A stretch of DNA of 64,000 bases from positions 2,910,484-2,974,483 of the forward strand of contig JAOSJU010000001.1 of NCBI GenBank assembly GCA_027493945.1, in the 5' to 3' direction. The notes beneath the pieces were generated by a model. The model saw only the letters and a list, made by a program, of their open reading frames with translations. It was not told the DNA's origin and searched no databases. Below are positions 7,317-15,796 of this stretch, in pieces; position 1 is the stretch's first letter, and the number at the start of each line of letters is the position of its first letter. Source of the stretch: Burkholderiaceae bacterium. GTDB taxonomy: Bacteria > Pseudomonadota > Gammaproteobacteria > Burkholderiales > Burkholderiaceae_E. Both the position numbers and the translations under genes were made by a program.

Positions 7317-7769
7317 ATGAGGCCGAAAGTACAGGCATTGGGCGCAGCCATCGCCCGCGAACGGCGGGATGGCGGCCAGGTGAAGCTGTCCACCTTCATC
7401 CCGCTGAAGATCCGCAAGCGTGGCGGCAGCAAGGTGGTGATTCGCCCTGACGATCAACTGGATGCGCCGGGGAAAATCGCCACGCAGATCGACCAGCCCT
7501 TGCTGGTGGCGCTGACGCGAGCCTTCTACTGGCAGCAGTTGCTCGACGACGGCGTGGTCGGCAGCGGCAGCGAGATCGCAAAAGCAGAGGGCCTGCACCA
7601 CTCGACGGTCAACGAACTGCTGCGCCTCACCCTGCTGGAGCCCGCCATCATCCAGAGCATTCTGGCCGGGCGGCAGCCCCGATGCATGAGCCTGCTGTGG
7701 TTCCAGCGCAATCCGCTGCCGACCGACTGGGTGGCGCAGCGGCAGGTGGTAGCAGCGTTCGATGCCTGA
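7317..7769 (+). CDS. Small recombinase-associated protein
   Basis: A 150-residue protein starting at the ATG at 7317. The first half is basic (PLKIRKRGGSKVVIRP). The second half carries a helix-turn-helix-like segment (GSGSEIAKAEGLHHSTVNEL) and ends NPLPTDWVAQRQVVAAFDA. Proteins of this kind follow serine recombinases in prophage-like or integrative modules and may bind DNA. A degenerate relative lies at 3573-3928. Function is not established. Confidence 0.65.
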   Translation: MRPKVQALGAAIARERRDGGQVKLSTFIPLKIRKRGGSKVVIRPDDQLDAPGKIATQIDQPLLVALTRAFYWQQLLDDGVVGSGSEIAKAEGLHHSTVNELLRLTLLEPAIIQSILAGRQPRCMSLLWFQRNPLPTDWVAQRQVVAAFDA

Positions 7770-7772
7770 AAG

Positions 7773-8093
7773 TCAGGCCATCACCACTTGCGTGCGCACT
7801 TCGACCTTGAGCGCGCGCTTGATGGCTGCAAACACCGCTGAGATGTTGCTCATGGTCGGGTTGCCCGACTGCGACAGCATTCGGTGCAGGCTCTTGGCCG
7901 GTTTGTGAATTTCCTCGGCCAGCGCCTCGAAGCCAACGGTGGCGTTCACAAGGTCGCGCAGGATCAGCTTGGCCGATTCGGGCTCGCCATTGACGAACAG
8001 GGTGATGGCCTCGTCCAGAAGTGCCTGCGCAAATGCCGGATCGTTCTGCACGCGCGCGGCCACGGTTTCTTTGAAATCACGGGTCAGTGCCAT
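7773..8093 (-). CDS. HigA-like helix-turn-helix antitoxin
   Basis: A 106-residue protein from the ATG at 8093 (MALTRDFKETVAARVQNDPA), with AGGAAA upstream. The C-terminal half holds a helix-turn-helix of the addiction-module type (GFEALAEEIHKPAKSLHRML, then NPTMSNISAVFAAIKRAL). It directly follows the toxin gene on the same strand; toxin before antitoxin is the HigBA order. It should neutralise the toxin and repress the operon. Confidence 0.8.
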   Translation of the reverse strand: MALTRDFKETVAARVQNDPAFAQALLDEAITLFVNGEPESAKLILRDLVNATVGFEALAEEIHKPAKSLHRMLSQSGNPTMSNISAVFAAIKRALKVEVRTQVVMA

Positions 8094-8095
8094 GT

Positions 8096-8434
8096 TCACT
8101 TTCCTTTCTGGGTTGATGCCTTGCTGCGTTTGTAGTCTTCCCACAGCGCCACCGCTTGATCGATATCCTGCTGCTGACGCTTCTTGGTGCCGCCACCGAT
8201 CAGGATGATGATCTTCAGACCATCCTTGGCCAGATAGATGCGTAAGCCCGGCCCCCAGTCGATCTTGTACTCACCAATGCCGCGAAACCACTCAACGTTG
8301 GACAGGTTGCCCTGTTCCATTCGGCTGACGGCCACACGCACCTTGGCGGCTGCAATGGCTTCCAGCGACCCAAACCACTCCGCAAAGGGGCTGTCGCCAT
8401 CGTCCAGCAGTAGTTCTTTGATCTGGTAGCTCAC
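8096..8434 (-). CDS. HigB/Gp49-like RelE-superfamily toxin
   Basis: A 112-residue protein from the ATG at 8434. Features of phage-derived Gp49/HigB-like toxins: SPFAEWFGSLEAIAAAKVRV at about 15-34, VEWFRGIGEYKIDWGPGLRI at 47-66, a LAKDGLKIIILIGGGTKKRQ strand-loop and a C-terminal helix ALWEDYKRSK. These toxins act on mRNA, usually at the ribosome. Two bases separate it from the antitoxin gene. It marks the right-hand gene of the island, about 290 bp before the tRNA. Confidence 0.8.
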   Translation of the reverse strand: MSYQIKELLLDDGDSPFAEWFGSLEAIAAAKVRVAVSRMEQGNLSNVEWFRGIGEYKIDWGPGLRIYLAKDGLKIIILIGGGTKKRQQQDIDQAVALWEDYKRSKASTQKGK

Positions 8435-8690
8435 GGGCTAAATAGTAACATATAAGTTCCCATTGCGCCAGCACGGCAAGTTTGATGTCTGACCGCTGGC
8501 CTTGGTTGACGATGAACCGGCGCGCGTAAGTGGTTGATTTTGCAAGATCCCGATCTGCGCCTACCCGCAGACCAAACAGAGAATAGAGACGGCTCTGGCC
8601 GAGAAAATGGCCGATTTCTGGCGTTTCGGCTGGTGGGTGCCCGCAGCACTGGTGGCCAGAACCCCGCGCTACGCGGGGAATCGCGCAAAG
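8435..8690. other. Non-coding stretch between higB and tRNA-Ala
   Basis: No convincing gene is seen. The AT-richer start (8440-8460) is the likely promoter region of the higBA pair. A perfect hairpin CCCCGCG-CTA-CGCGGGG lies at 8662-8678. Because it separates the accessory island from the tRNA 3' end, an attachment site would be expected here or in the tRNA, but no second copy of the tRNA end was found within the window. Confidence 0.5.
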
Positions 8691-8720
8691 AAAAAGGGCC
8701 CGGAGAAAACCCGAGCCCTT
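8691..8720 (-). terminator. Rho-independent terminator after tRNA-Ala
   Basis: On the minus strand the stem AAGGGCTCGG / CCGGGCCCTT (one mismatch, loop GTTTTCT) is followed by TTTTTCTTT. It lies a few bases downstream of the tRNA 3' end, so it should end the tRNA transcript and any read-through from the operon upstream. Confidence 0.75.
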
Positions 8721-8725
8721 GTGAT

Positions 8726-8791
<66 letters not shown>

Positions 8792-8801
<10 letters not shown>

Positions 8802-9178
8802 GAAGACGGGGGATTATACACAGTCTCGCCGCCCCCGGCCGCCGCCGCCGCGCCCTCCGGAACGTAGACCATCGTCCCGTTCTTCAGCCGGTAGGCCGTG
8901 CCGGCCTTCGAGCCTTCACCCTCCCCGATCTGGCCGGATGCCCGGTACTCCTTCAGCTCGTTGCCCTGCCTGATCACCATCGTCATGTCCGCCTGTCCGG
9001 GGTTGCGGATCACGATCGCGTCCTGCGTGGCGAACGGGTTCAGCGGGTTCTCGATCACCGCGATCAGCAGCACCGCGATGATCACCAGGAACACGTCGAC
9101 GATGTTCACCACGCTCAGGATCGGGTCGTCGCCGTCGTCGTCGGCCAGGATGTCGATGCCCATGCGGCGCTCACGCAT
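8792..9178 (-). CDS. DUF2149 membrane protein, ExbD-like partner
   Basis: A 128-residue protein; the ATG at 9178 overlaps the upstream MotA/ExbB-family gene, though MGIDIL at 9163 is another possible start. One membrane helix lies at about residues 20-43 (ILSVVNIVDVFLVIIAVLLI) with an aspartate (D28) inside, in the position and pattern of the proton-carrying aspartate of ExbD/TolR/MotB, followed by a small periplasmic domain (MTMVIRQGNELKEY). It ends the receptor-chelatase operon, as DUF2149 genes do in hmu-type loci. A role as the ExbD-like half of a second energising pair is inferred. Confidence 0.8.
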
Positions 9179-9695
9179 AGGCCGCCTCCTGCGCCTTGCC
9201 TTCGGCCGCGGCGGACGGCGATGACCGCCCCTGCAGCAGGCCGTCCAGTTCCTCGAGCAGCCAGCGGCGCCGCACCGAGTGCACCACGAAAGTGATCGCC
9301 GCCGACAGCAGCGCGACGATCACCGCGGCGAAGGCGACGACCAGGTTCTGCGCCATGCCGTGGGTGTTGCCGTTGGCCACCGCCACCAGCGCCGGCCCCA
9401 TCGGAATCATCGTCGCCACCAGCCCGAGCATCGGCGCGATGCGGCTGACGATGCGCTGCACCTCCAGCTGCCTGAGCACCTGCAGTTCCAGCGCCTCGGG
9501 GCTCGCGCCCGGCTGGCGGCGCAGCCATTGCGCCAGCGGTCGCCGGCCCTGCCCGCGCGCGGCGCGCAGCGCCGACTCGAACAGCAGCATGCCCGGGCAG
9601 AACATCGCGTAGACGAACATCAGCGACAGCAGCACCAGCACCGGCGTGAGGAAGAACCGGGAGATCTCGTAGAGGAAGCTTTCGATCGCGTTCAT
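9171..9695 (-). CDS. MotA/TolQ/ExbB-family proton channel protein
   Basis: A 174-residue inner-membrane protein starting at the ATG at 9695, overlapping the chelatase stop by four bases. Membrane segments: FFLTPVLVLLSLMFVYAMF at about 14-32, then the conserved pair RIAPMLGLVATMIPMGPALV and VVAFAAVIVALLSAAITFVV. These helices normally form the stator ring around an ExbD-type helix. Together with the downstream DUF2149 protein it forms a second ExbB/ExbD-like pair beside the canonical exbB-exbD in the same operon, and may energise or anchor the chelatase. Confidence 0.85.
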   Translation of the reverse strand: MNAIESFLYEISRFFLTPVLVLLSLMFVYAMFCPGMLLFESALRAARGQGRRPLAQWLRRQPGASPEALELQVLRQLEVQRIVSRIAPMLGLVATMIPMGPALVAVANGNTHGMAQNLVVAFAAVIVALLSAAITFVVHSVRRRWLLEELDGLLQGRSSPSAAAEGKAQEAAYA

Positions 9696-12600
9696 GGTGT
9701 TTCCGGTTGGGGTTCGGGACTGAAGGACGAAGTCGGGGACGGCGCTCGTGCCGGCAGCGCTGCGCGACGCCGGTCGCGCCAGGTGGCCCAGGCCTGGAAG
9801 CCGGCGCCGCCTGCGACGACCAGCGCGATCAGCCAGGCATAGATCCAGACGAGTTGCTCGAGGCGCGCCTGCTGCTGCACCTCGCGCAGCTCCTGCCCGC
9901 GCACGATCTCGGGCGGCTTCGGCTGCGGCGTCGGTGGCGCGACCTCGGCGCGCTCGGGCTTCGGCGCCGGCGGCGGGGCCGCCTGCACCGGCGCGGCGGG
10001 CTGCGCCGAGGCGCGCGGTGTCGCGCCTTCCATGCCGAAGCCGCGCGCGGCCGCAGCCGCCCAGGCGCGGAACGTCTCGTTGGGCGTATACACGTCGTGC
10101 TTTTTCGCGAGATCGGCGTAGATGCTCGCCAGCTCGCGCCGCGTGCGCTCGTCGGCCTTCCAGTAGTCCTTGCGGATCGCCTCGAGCATGCGCTCGGCGA
10201 TCTGCGCCATTGCGGTCGGGTTCGCCTTCTCGAACCACTCGCGCGTGCCGAGCCGGTAGCGGTCCTTCATGTAGACCTCGTGGAATTCCTGCCACTGGTC
10301 GTCGCGCACCACGTTGCGGTCCATCACCTGCCAGCCCCAGAAGTTGTTCACCGCCTCGAGCATCTGCAGCGTGCCGGCATAGCCCTCCTTCTGCATTTCG
10401 GCGACCCATCTCGGGTGCTGGTAGACCGAGCGCAGCTCGGTGGCGAGGAACTTCGCGGCGCTCTCCAGCTTCGCGCGCTGCGGATCGCGCAGGTTCGAGA
10501 TGTAGAGCTGCGGGTTGCGTCCGTCGAGATGCCTGACCGCCATCGAGATGCCGCCCGGTACTCGAACGGATGGTCGGTGTCGAGCAGCCCGCGCAGATTC
10601 GACGAGCGCGAGAACACCGCCGCGCTGGTGCCGCGCAGGTGTTCGGCATACGCGTTGATCTCGGCGCCGCTGTCGTCGTGCAGCTTGCGGCTCCAGTTGG
10701 CCGGATCGGGTCCGTAGGCCCAGGACATCCGCGACAGGTAAAGCTGCTCGAGCTTGCCGTCGCCGGCCTCCCATTTGTCGGAGGCGAGCGTGGCGTCGGT
10801 GAGCCGCGTGCTGTAGTCGCCGCTCTCGTTGCCGAAGACCCGCGTGAGCGCGAACTCGCGCGCCTGCTCGGGTCCGACGCCGCGCTGCGACAGCCGCGCC
10901 CGGATGCGCTCGGTGTTGGCGCGGATGAAGTTCTGCTGCGCGGGTTCGTCGAGCGCCGACAGCATCACCACTGCCTCGTTGAAGCGCTCCATCACGTTCG
11001 GGAACTGGTCGCGGTACAGCCCGGTGAGCGAGATCACCGCATCGATGCGCGGGCGGCCCAGCTCGGCCTGCGGAATCGGCTCGACGCCGGTGACGCGCCC
11101 GCCTTCGTCCCAGACCGGCCTCGCCCCCATCGCATACAGCACCTGCGCCTCGAGCATGCCGAGGTGGCGCATCGTCTCGGTGCTCCACATGCTGAACGCG
11201 AGCTTCTCCGGGAACCGCCCGTGCTGCGCGCGATAGCTGTCGATGAGCTGCTGCACCGCCTGGCGCCCCGCTTCCCGGGGCCGCGCGGGTCGGAATGCGC
11301 GACGGATCGAAGCCGTACATGTTGCGGCCGGTGGGCAGCGCGTCGGGGTTGCGGATCGGGTCTCCGCCGTAGGAGGGGTCGATCCAGCGCGCCGCCAGCC
11401 CGCGCAGCACGCCGTCGATCTCCCGCTCGGTGCGCAGCGCGTCGCGGAACTGGCGGCCGCGCTGCGCAAGGCGCCGCAGCTCCGGGTCGGCGATCCGTTC
11501 GAGCGGCTCGTCCGCGAACACCACTTCGTCGACGAAGCGGTACAGCGCGCTGGCCTGCAGTTGCCGGAAGTCGCCCGCGAAGGCGGCGCGCGCGCTGCCG
11601 CTGCCGACGCGTTCGTGCAACGGCTGGCCCAGCATCTGCATCACGTTGCTGACCTGGTGCGCGCGCTCGGCGTCGCGCCCCAGCGTATGCAGTCCGAGCG
11701 GCTGCATCGACGCACCGAGGTCTTCGAGGTAGTCCTCGATTTCGCGCAGGAAAGCCTCGAAGTCTCGCTCGATCTCGACCGCCGTTCGGCCCAGGTCGCG
11801 GTGGATGTTCATCTTCACCGCCTGCGCAATGACGAGCCTGCGGTTGTTGTCCTTCACCAGACCCTGGTCGAGCGACGCGTACTCGCGGATCAGGTCGCCG
11901 ATGCGCACGAAATCGTCCGACAGGCCGGCCGGCGCGAAGGCCGGCGTCTGGTGGCTCACGATCACCCCGCGGCCGCGCCGCTTCACGTGCACCGCCTCGC
12001 CGATGTTGTCGACGATGTACGGGTACACCACCGGCGTGTTGCCCACCAGAATGTTCGGGTCGTCCCAGGCCCACAGCCCGCGCTCCTTGCCGGGCGTCCA
12101 CTCCTGCGTGCCATGGGTGCCGAAATGCACGATCGCGTCGGCCCGATGCTGCGCGCGCACCCACAGGTAGGCGGCCATGTAGAAGTGGTTCAGCGGGATC
12201 TTCGTGTCGTGGAACAGCTTCTTCTCGTCGCGTTGCGCCGCCGCGCTCTCGCTGCGCATCGGCTGCGGCATCACCACCATGCGGCCCAGCTTCATGCGCG
12301 GAATCACGAAGCCGCTCACCCCGTCGCGCCGCGCGACCCACGGACTCGCTTCGGGTTCGCCCCAGGCGTCGATCACCGCGCGGCGCACGCTCCCGGGCAG
12401 CGTGGCGAACCAGCGCCGGTATTCGGCCAGCGGCAGGAAGTCCCAGTGGGGCGTCTTCATCAGCGCTGGCAGCGTGCCGGGGCGATAACCGGGCTGCAGC
12501 ATCGCGGCCGCGGCCGCGACGAGCTCGCGCTCGCTGGTCGCGTCGACCGTGTAGCCCTGCGCGCGCAGCCGCTCGACCAGTGCTCGATCGATCGCGGCAC

Positions 12601-13806
12601 GTTCAGGTTCGACGCGCCCTGGTTCTTCTCGCCCGGAGGATGGTTCCAGAAGAACAGCGCCAGCCGCTTCTCGGCGTTGGGCATCGCCTGCAGCCGCGCC
12701 AGGTTCAGCGCCTTGCCGACGAGCAGGTCCATCTGCTCGGGAATCGGCACCAGTTCCCCGCCCTCGTTGGCGCCCGCCACCACCGGGTCCTGCAGGCCGA
12801 TGTACTCGGCGTTGACCAGCGTGAACGGCAGGTTGAAGGTGCTGATGCCGGCGGGGTCGCGCAGGTAGTCCTCGCGCGTGCCGCCGCGGTAGGCGAGCAG
12901 GTTGATCGCCGGGACGCCGAGCGACTGGTGCCACGCCCTGCGCGCATCGGGATTCACGCCGAGGAAAGTGTTCACCAGCAGCACCTGCACGATCGGCCTG
13001 CCGTCGAGCGTGATCATCGGCTCGTGATCGGTCGCCGACACTGCCGGCGCCGGCGCGCCGCGCGCCCGCGCGACGCGCGAGGCGCGATAGAACACCAGCG
13101 GCAACGCTCCGGCGGCTTCGAGCGAGCGCACGGTCTCGTCGAGCATCCGGGTCTGGCCGTCGGAGATGTAGCTCGACGAGATTTCCATGCCGATCACCGG
13201 GCGGCCCTGCCGGGGCCCGCCGCGGCGCCCCTCCCACCAGGCCAGATAGGCGCGAAGATCGGCGAACACCGCCGCATCGTGATCGGGGTGGTAGATGCCG
13301 CCGTTGGGCAGCGCCACCGGAGGCGCGACGACAGCGGGATCCGCCCCCGACAGCAACGCGCCCAGGTATCCGAACAGCCTTTCGTGGTTGATGCGCGTGC
13401 CGCCGACGTAGTAGTCGAAGACGCGCTGCGCGCGGGCCGGGTCGAGGTCGATCGCGCGCAGCCGCACCGGAGGGCTCATCACGTTGATGCTCACGCCGGG
13501 AAGGCCGGCCGCGCGCAGACGCTGGCCGCCGATGCGCTCGACCAGCGCCTGGTCGTCGACGCGCGGGGCGTCGATCAGCACGAAACGCGCGCCGTCGAGC
13601 ACCCGCTCGACGCCGGCCGCGCCTTCGGCGTCCACCTGCGTCCACGCAAGCTCGATGCCCTGCGCGCGCGCAGCCGTCTCGAGCAGCGCGAACTTGCGTT
13701 CCAGCACCATCCGCGTGGAGATCAACGCGACCTTCTCGAGCGCCGACGCCCGGGTCGAGGCGCCCGAGAGCAGCAGCAGGGCGAGGCAGCAGATCAGTCT
13801 CTTCAT
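9692..13806 (-). CDS. cobN: CobN/HmuS-type chelatase, exported and membrane-anchored (three frame breaks)
   Basis: Large ATP-independent-looking relative of the CobN/ChlH chelatase subunit, about 1370 residues. From the ATG at 13806 it starts with a signal peptide (MKRLICCLALLLLSGASTRA). The chelatase core includes FFWNHPPGEKNQGASNLNVP, HFGTHGTQEWTPGKERGLWA, HVKRRGRGVIVSHQTPAFAP and EKLAFSMWSTETMRHLGM. The tail is Pro/Ala-rich and ends in a membrane helix (VWIYAWLIALVVAGGAGFQAW region). Frame breaks at about 12581 (base lost), 11275 (extra C in a C run) and 10553 (base lost) split it as read here; each is a one-base change. Cytoplasmic CobN has no signal peptide, so this version likely works in the periplasm on an imported tetrapyrrole, as proposed for HmuS. 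Start follows the tonB stop by two bases. Confidence 0.85.
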
Positions 13807-13808
13807 CT

Positions 13809-14711
13809 TCAGGATCCGGACAATTCGTAGGCGATCGGAATACGCAGTTCGGCCAGCTCGCCCGGCGCGTGGTGCGCGCGCAGCGCCTCGGCGGCGGTGC
13901 GCACCAGCTTCAGCGCGGCCTCGTCCAGGCTCCTGAAGCCCGAGCTGCCGGCCACGTCGCAGCGCAGCAGCATGCCGTCCGCGGAGAAGCGCGCCTCGAC
14001 GGTGACCACGCCCTGCTGGCGCATGCGCCGCGCCTGCATCGGGTAATGCTTGTGCTCGCGCATCAGCCGCTCGAGGTGGTTGTGCCAGCGCTGCCTCGCG
14101 CCGGCATCGGGGGCCACGGGGCGCACCGCCGCGGCCGCGGCAGCACTCGCCGCGACTGCCGCCGCCGGCTGCACCGCGACGGATTCCTCGCGGATCGCCA
14201 CCGATTCGGCGTCGGGCGCGTCGCGAAGCGGCTGCGCGTCCGCGGTCGTCGCAGGCTGCGCGGCGACAGCGAGCGGCGCCGCCTCCGCGCGGGTCGATGT
14301 TTCCGGCTGCGCGATGACCGGCGCCTCTGCCGGCTTCTTCGATGCGGCTCGCATCGCGGGTTCGGACGCAGGCGCGACGACGCGGCGGCGCACCGGCGCG
14401 CGACCGGCCGGCCGCTCGGCTTCGAGCGACCGCGCCGGCTCGGCCGGCTGCGGCGTCGGCACTGCGGGTGGCGTCGGCGGCGCTACGGCCGCTGCCTCGT
14501 CGACCTTCGGCCGCGTGTCGGCAACGACGGCATCGGCTGCCCAGCGAATCGGCAGTTCGATGCGTTGCAGCGCCGGCGACGCAGGGCCGACGCTCGCGGC
14601 GAGCTGCCACAGCGCGAGCGCGGCCGCGACGTGGAGCGCGGCCGAGACGAGCCAGTCGGCGAGCTTCGGTCCCGGCGCGGACATGCCGACGGTGTTCGCC
14701 AGCGCAGTCAT
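13809..14711 (-). CDS. tonB: TonB-like energy transducer
   Basis: A 300-residue protein: N-terminal anchor helix (WLVSAALHVAAALALWQLAA, residues about 20-39), a long Pro/Ala-rich periplasmic spacer, and a C-terminal TonB domain from about residue 205 (HYPMQARRMRQQGVVTVEAR, then FRSLDEAALKLVRTAAEAL). It passes inner-membrane proton energy to the outer-membrane receptor encoded at the start of this operon. The ATG at 14711 overlaps the exbD stop by four bases. Length and layout are normal. Confidence 0.9.
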   Translation of the reverse strand: MTALANTVGMSAPGPKLADWLVSAALHVAAALALWQLAASVGPASPALQRIELPIRWAADAVVADTRPKVDEAAAVAPPTPPAVPTPQPAEPARSLEAERPAGRAPVRRRVVAPASEPAMRAASKKPAEAPVIAQPETSTRAEAAPLAVAAQPATTADAQPLRDAPDAESVAIREESVAVQPAAAVAASAAAAAAVRPVAPDAGARQRWHNHLERLMREHKHYPMQARRMRQQGVVTVEARFSADGMLLRCDVAGSSGFRSLDEAALKLVRTAAEALRAHHAPGELAELRIPIAYELSGS

Positions 14712-15079
14712 GCCCGCCGCACCTCGAGGCTCACCCGCTCGAAACCCATCGCCTTCACGCGGTCCACCAGTTCGACGAACTGCGACAGCGCGAGCCTGCC
14801 GTCCGCGCGAACCACGATCGGCAGGCTGCGCGGCTGGCTCCCGAGCGCCGCGGCGAGGTCGTCCACCGGCAGGTCGTTCAGGTACAGGCGCTGCTCGTGC
14901 GTGAGGCTCAGCACGAGCGGCGCCGCCTGCGCCGGCTCCACCGCCCCGGCCCGCGCGAGGTCGACCGGGATCCGCCCGTTGACCACGAAGGTGGCCGTGG
15001 TCAGCACGATGGTCAGCAGCACGAGCATCACGCCGACCAGCGGCACGACGTTGATCTCGCCGATCTCGCCGTCGTCCAT
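14708..15079 (-). CDS. exbD: ExbD-like protein with glycine in place of the key aspartate
   Basis: A 123-residue ExbD/TolR-family protein from the ATG at 15079 (MDDGEIGEINVVPLVGVMLV). The single membrane helix follows the family pattern NVxPLVDVMLVLL, but the aspartate essential for proton transfer is glycine here (residue 16, codon GGC). The periplasmic domain looks normal (RLYLNDLPVDDLAAALG; LPIVVRADGRLALSQFVELV). It lies between exbB and tonB. Either one A-to-G consensus error explains the change, or this ExbD is not a proton carrier and the MotA/DUF2149 pair supplies energy. Confidence 0.85.
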   Translation of the reverse strand: MDDGEIGEINVVPLVGVMLVLLTIVLTTATFVVNGRIPVDLARAGAVEPAQAAPLVLSLTHEQRLYLNDLPVDDLAAALGSQPRSLPIVVRADGRLALSQFVELVDRVKAMGFERVSLEVRRA

Positions 15080-15081
15080 GC

Positions 15082-15507
15082 TCACGCTCCCCGCATTTCG
15101 TCGAAGTCGACCAGCCGCTCGCTCACGCGGCGCCGCAGCAGGTTGTTCATCGCCACGCAGGGAATCGCGACGCCGATGCCCACCGCGGTGGCCTTCAGCG
15201 CGAGCGCGAGCCCGGTCATGATCGTCTTCACGTCCATGTCGCCGCTCGCGCCCGGGCTCTGGAAGGTGAGCATGATTCCGAGCACGGTTCCGAGCAGGCC
15301 CAGGTACGGCGCATTGGCCGCCAGAGTGCCCACCCAGTTCAGCCGTCGCGTGAGGTCGGCCTCGAGCCGCACGCGGCTCGCGTAGCGGCCGACGTCGACG
15401 CCACCGATGAAGCGCCATCGCTCGATGCCCACCGCGAACGCGCCGACGCTCAACCCGAGCAGCACGCCGATCACGCCCCATTCGACCAGGTTCTTCATCT
15501 GTTCCAT
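15082..15507 (-). CDS. exbB: ExbB-like proton channel subunit
   Basis: A 141-residue short-form ExbB. The ATG at 15507 is preceded by AGGAGG, which begins right at the edge of the inverted-repeat element. Membrane helices: LVEWGVIGVLLGLSVGAFAV at about 7-26, then NAPYLGLLGTVLGIMLTF and the region GLALALKATAVGIGVAIPCV, which carry the family signature. It pairs with ExbD to power TonB. Its position two to three bases before exbD fits one operon. Confidence 0.9.
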   Translation of the reverse strand: MEQMKNLVEWGVIGVLLGLSVGAFAVGIERWRFIGGVDVGRYASRVRLEADLTRRLNWVGTLAANAPYLGLLGTVLGIMLTFQSPGASGDMDVKTIMTGLALALKATAVGIGVAIPCVAMNNLLRRRVSERLVDFDEMRGA

Positions 15508-15518
15508 GGCTGCGCCTC

Positions 15519-15796
15519 CTAGTGTCGTGAGTTGCAAATACGTGGCGTCGAGACGGGTCGAAACGGGGTGGGAACAAGGCGCGCGAGCGGGTCGATACCG
15601 GGTGGTATCGACCCGCTTGCGCAACGCCGTGCCCGCCCCGTTTCGACCCGCCCCGCAGGGGTTCGACCAGACGGCGCCCTCGCACGCCCGACCGCCATGG
15701 CAGATACCACCCGGTATCTGCCATGGCGGATCGGCCGCACGATCATCACCGTCTGGTCGAATCTCGACACCACGTATTTGCAACTCACGACACTAG
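15519..15796. mobile_element. 278-bp MITE-like element with 27-bp perfect terminal inverted repeats
   Basis: The left end (15519-15545) begins CTAGTGTCGTGAGTTGCAAA and the right end (15770-15796) is its exact reverse complement over 27 bases. Inside are further palindromes: a 14-bp perfect stem with a 4-base loop at 15586-15617 (AGCGGGTCGATACC arm), a 15-bp arm pair 15554-15568/15636-15650 enclosing it, and a 17-bp perfect stem with loop ACCC at 15692-15729 (CCGCCATGGCAGATACC arm). It has no convincing gene. Both ends carry CTAG, which could be a target duplication. The right end supplies the TAG stop codon of the receptor gene; the left end touches the exbB ribosome-binding site. Confidence 0.8.

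Noticed and set aside
8662-8678. CCCCGCG-CTA-CGCGGGG hairpin as the tRNA terminator
   Set aside because: It has no T-run on either strand; the stem at 8691-8720, closer to the tRNA, does.
10348-13645. Programmed frameshifting in the cobN-type gene
   Set aside because: Recoding is known for some cobalt-chelatase genes, but three shifts at unrelated sites in one gene, plus similar breaks in many neighbours, fit sequence errors better.
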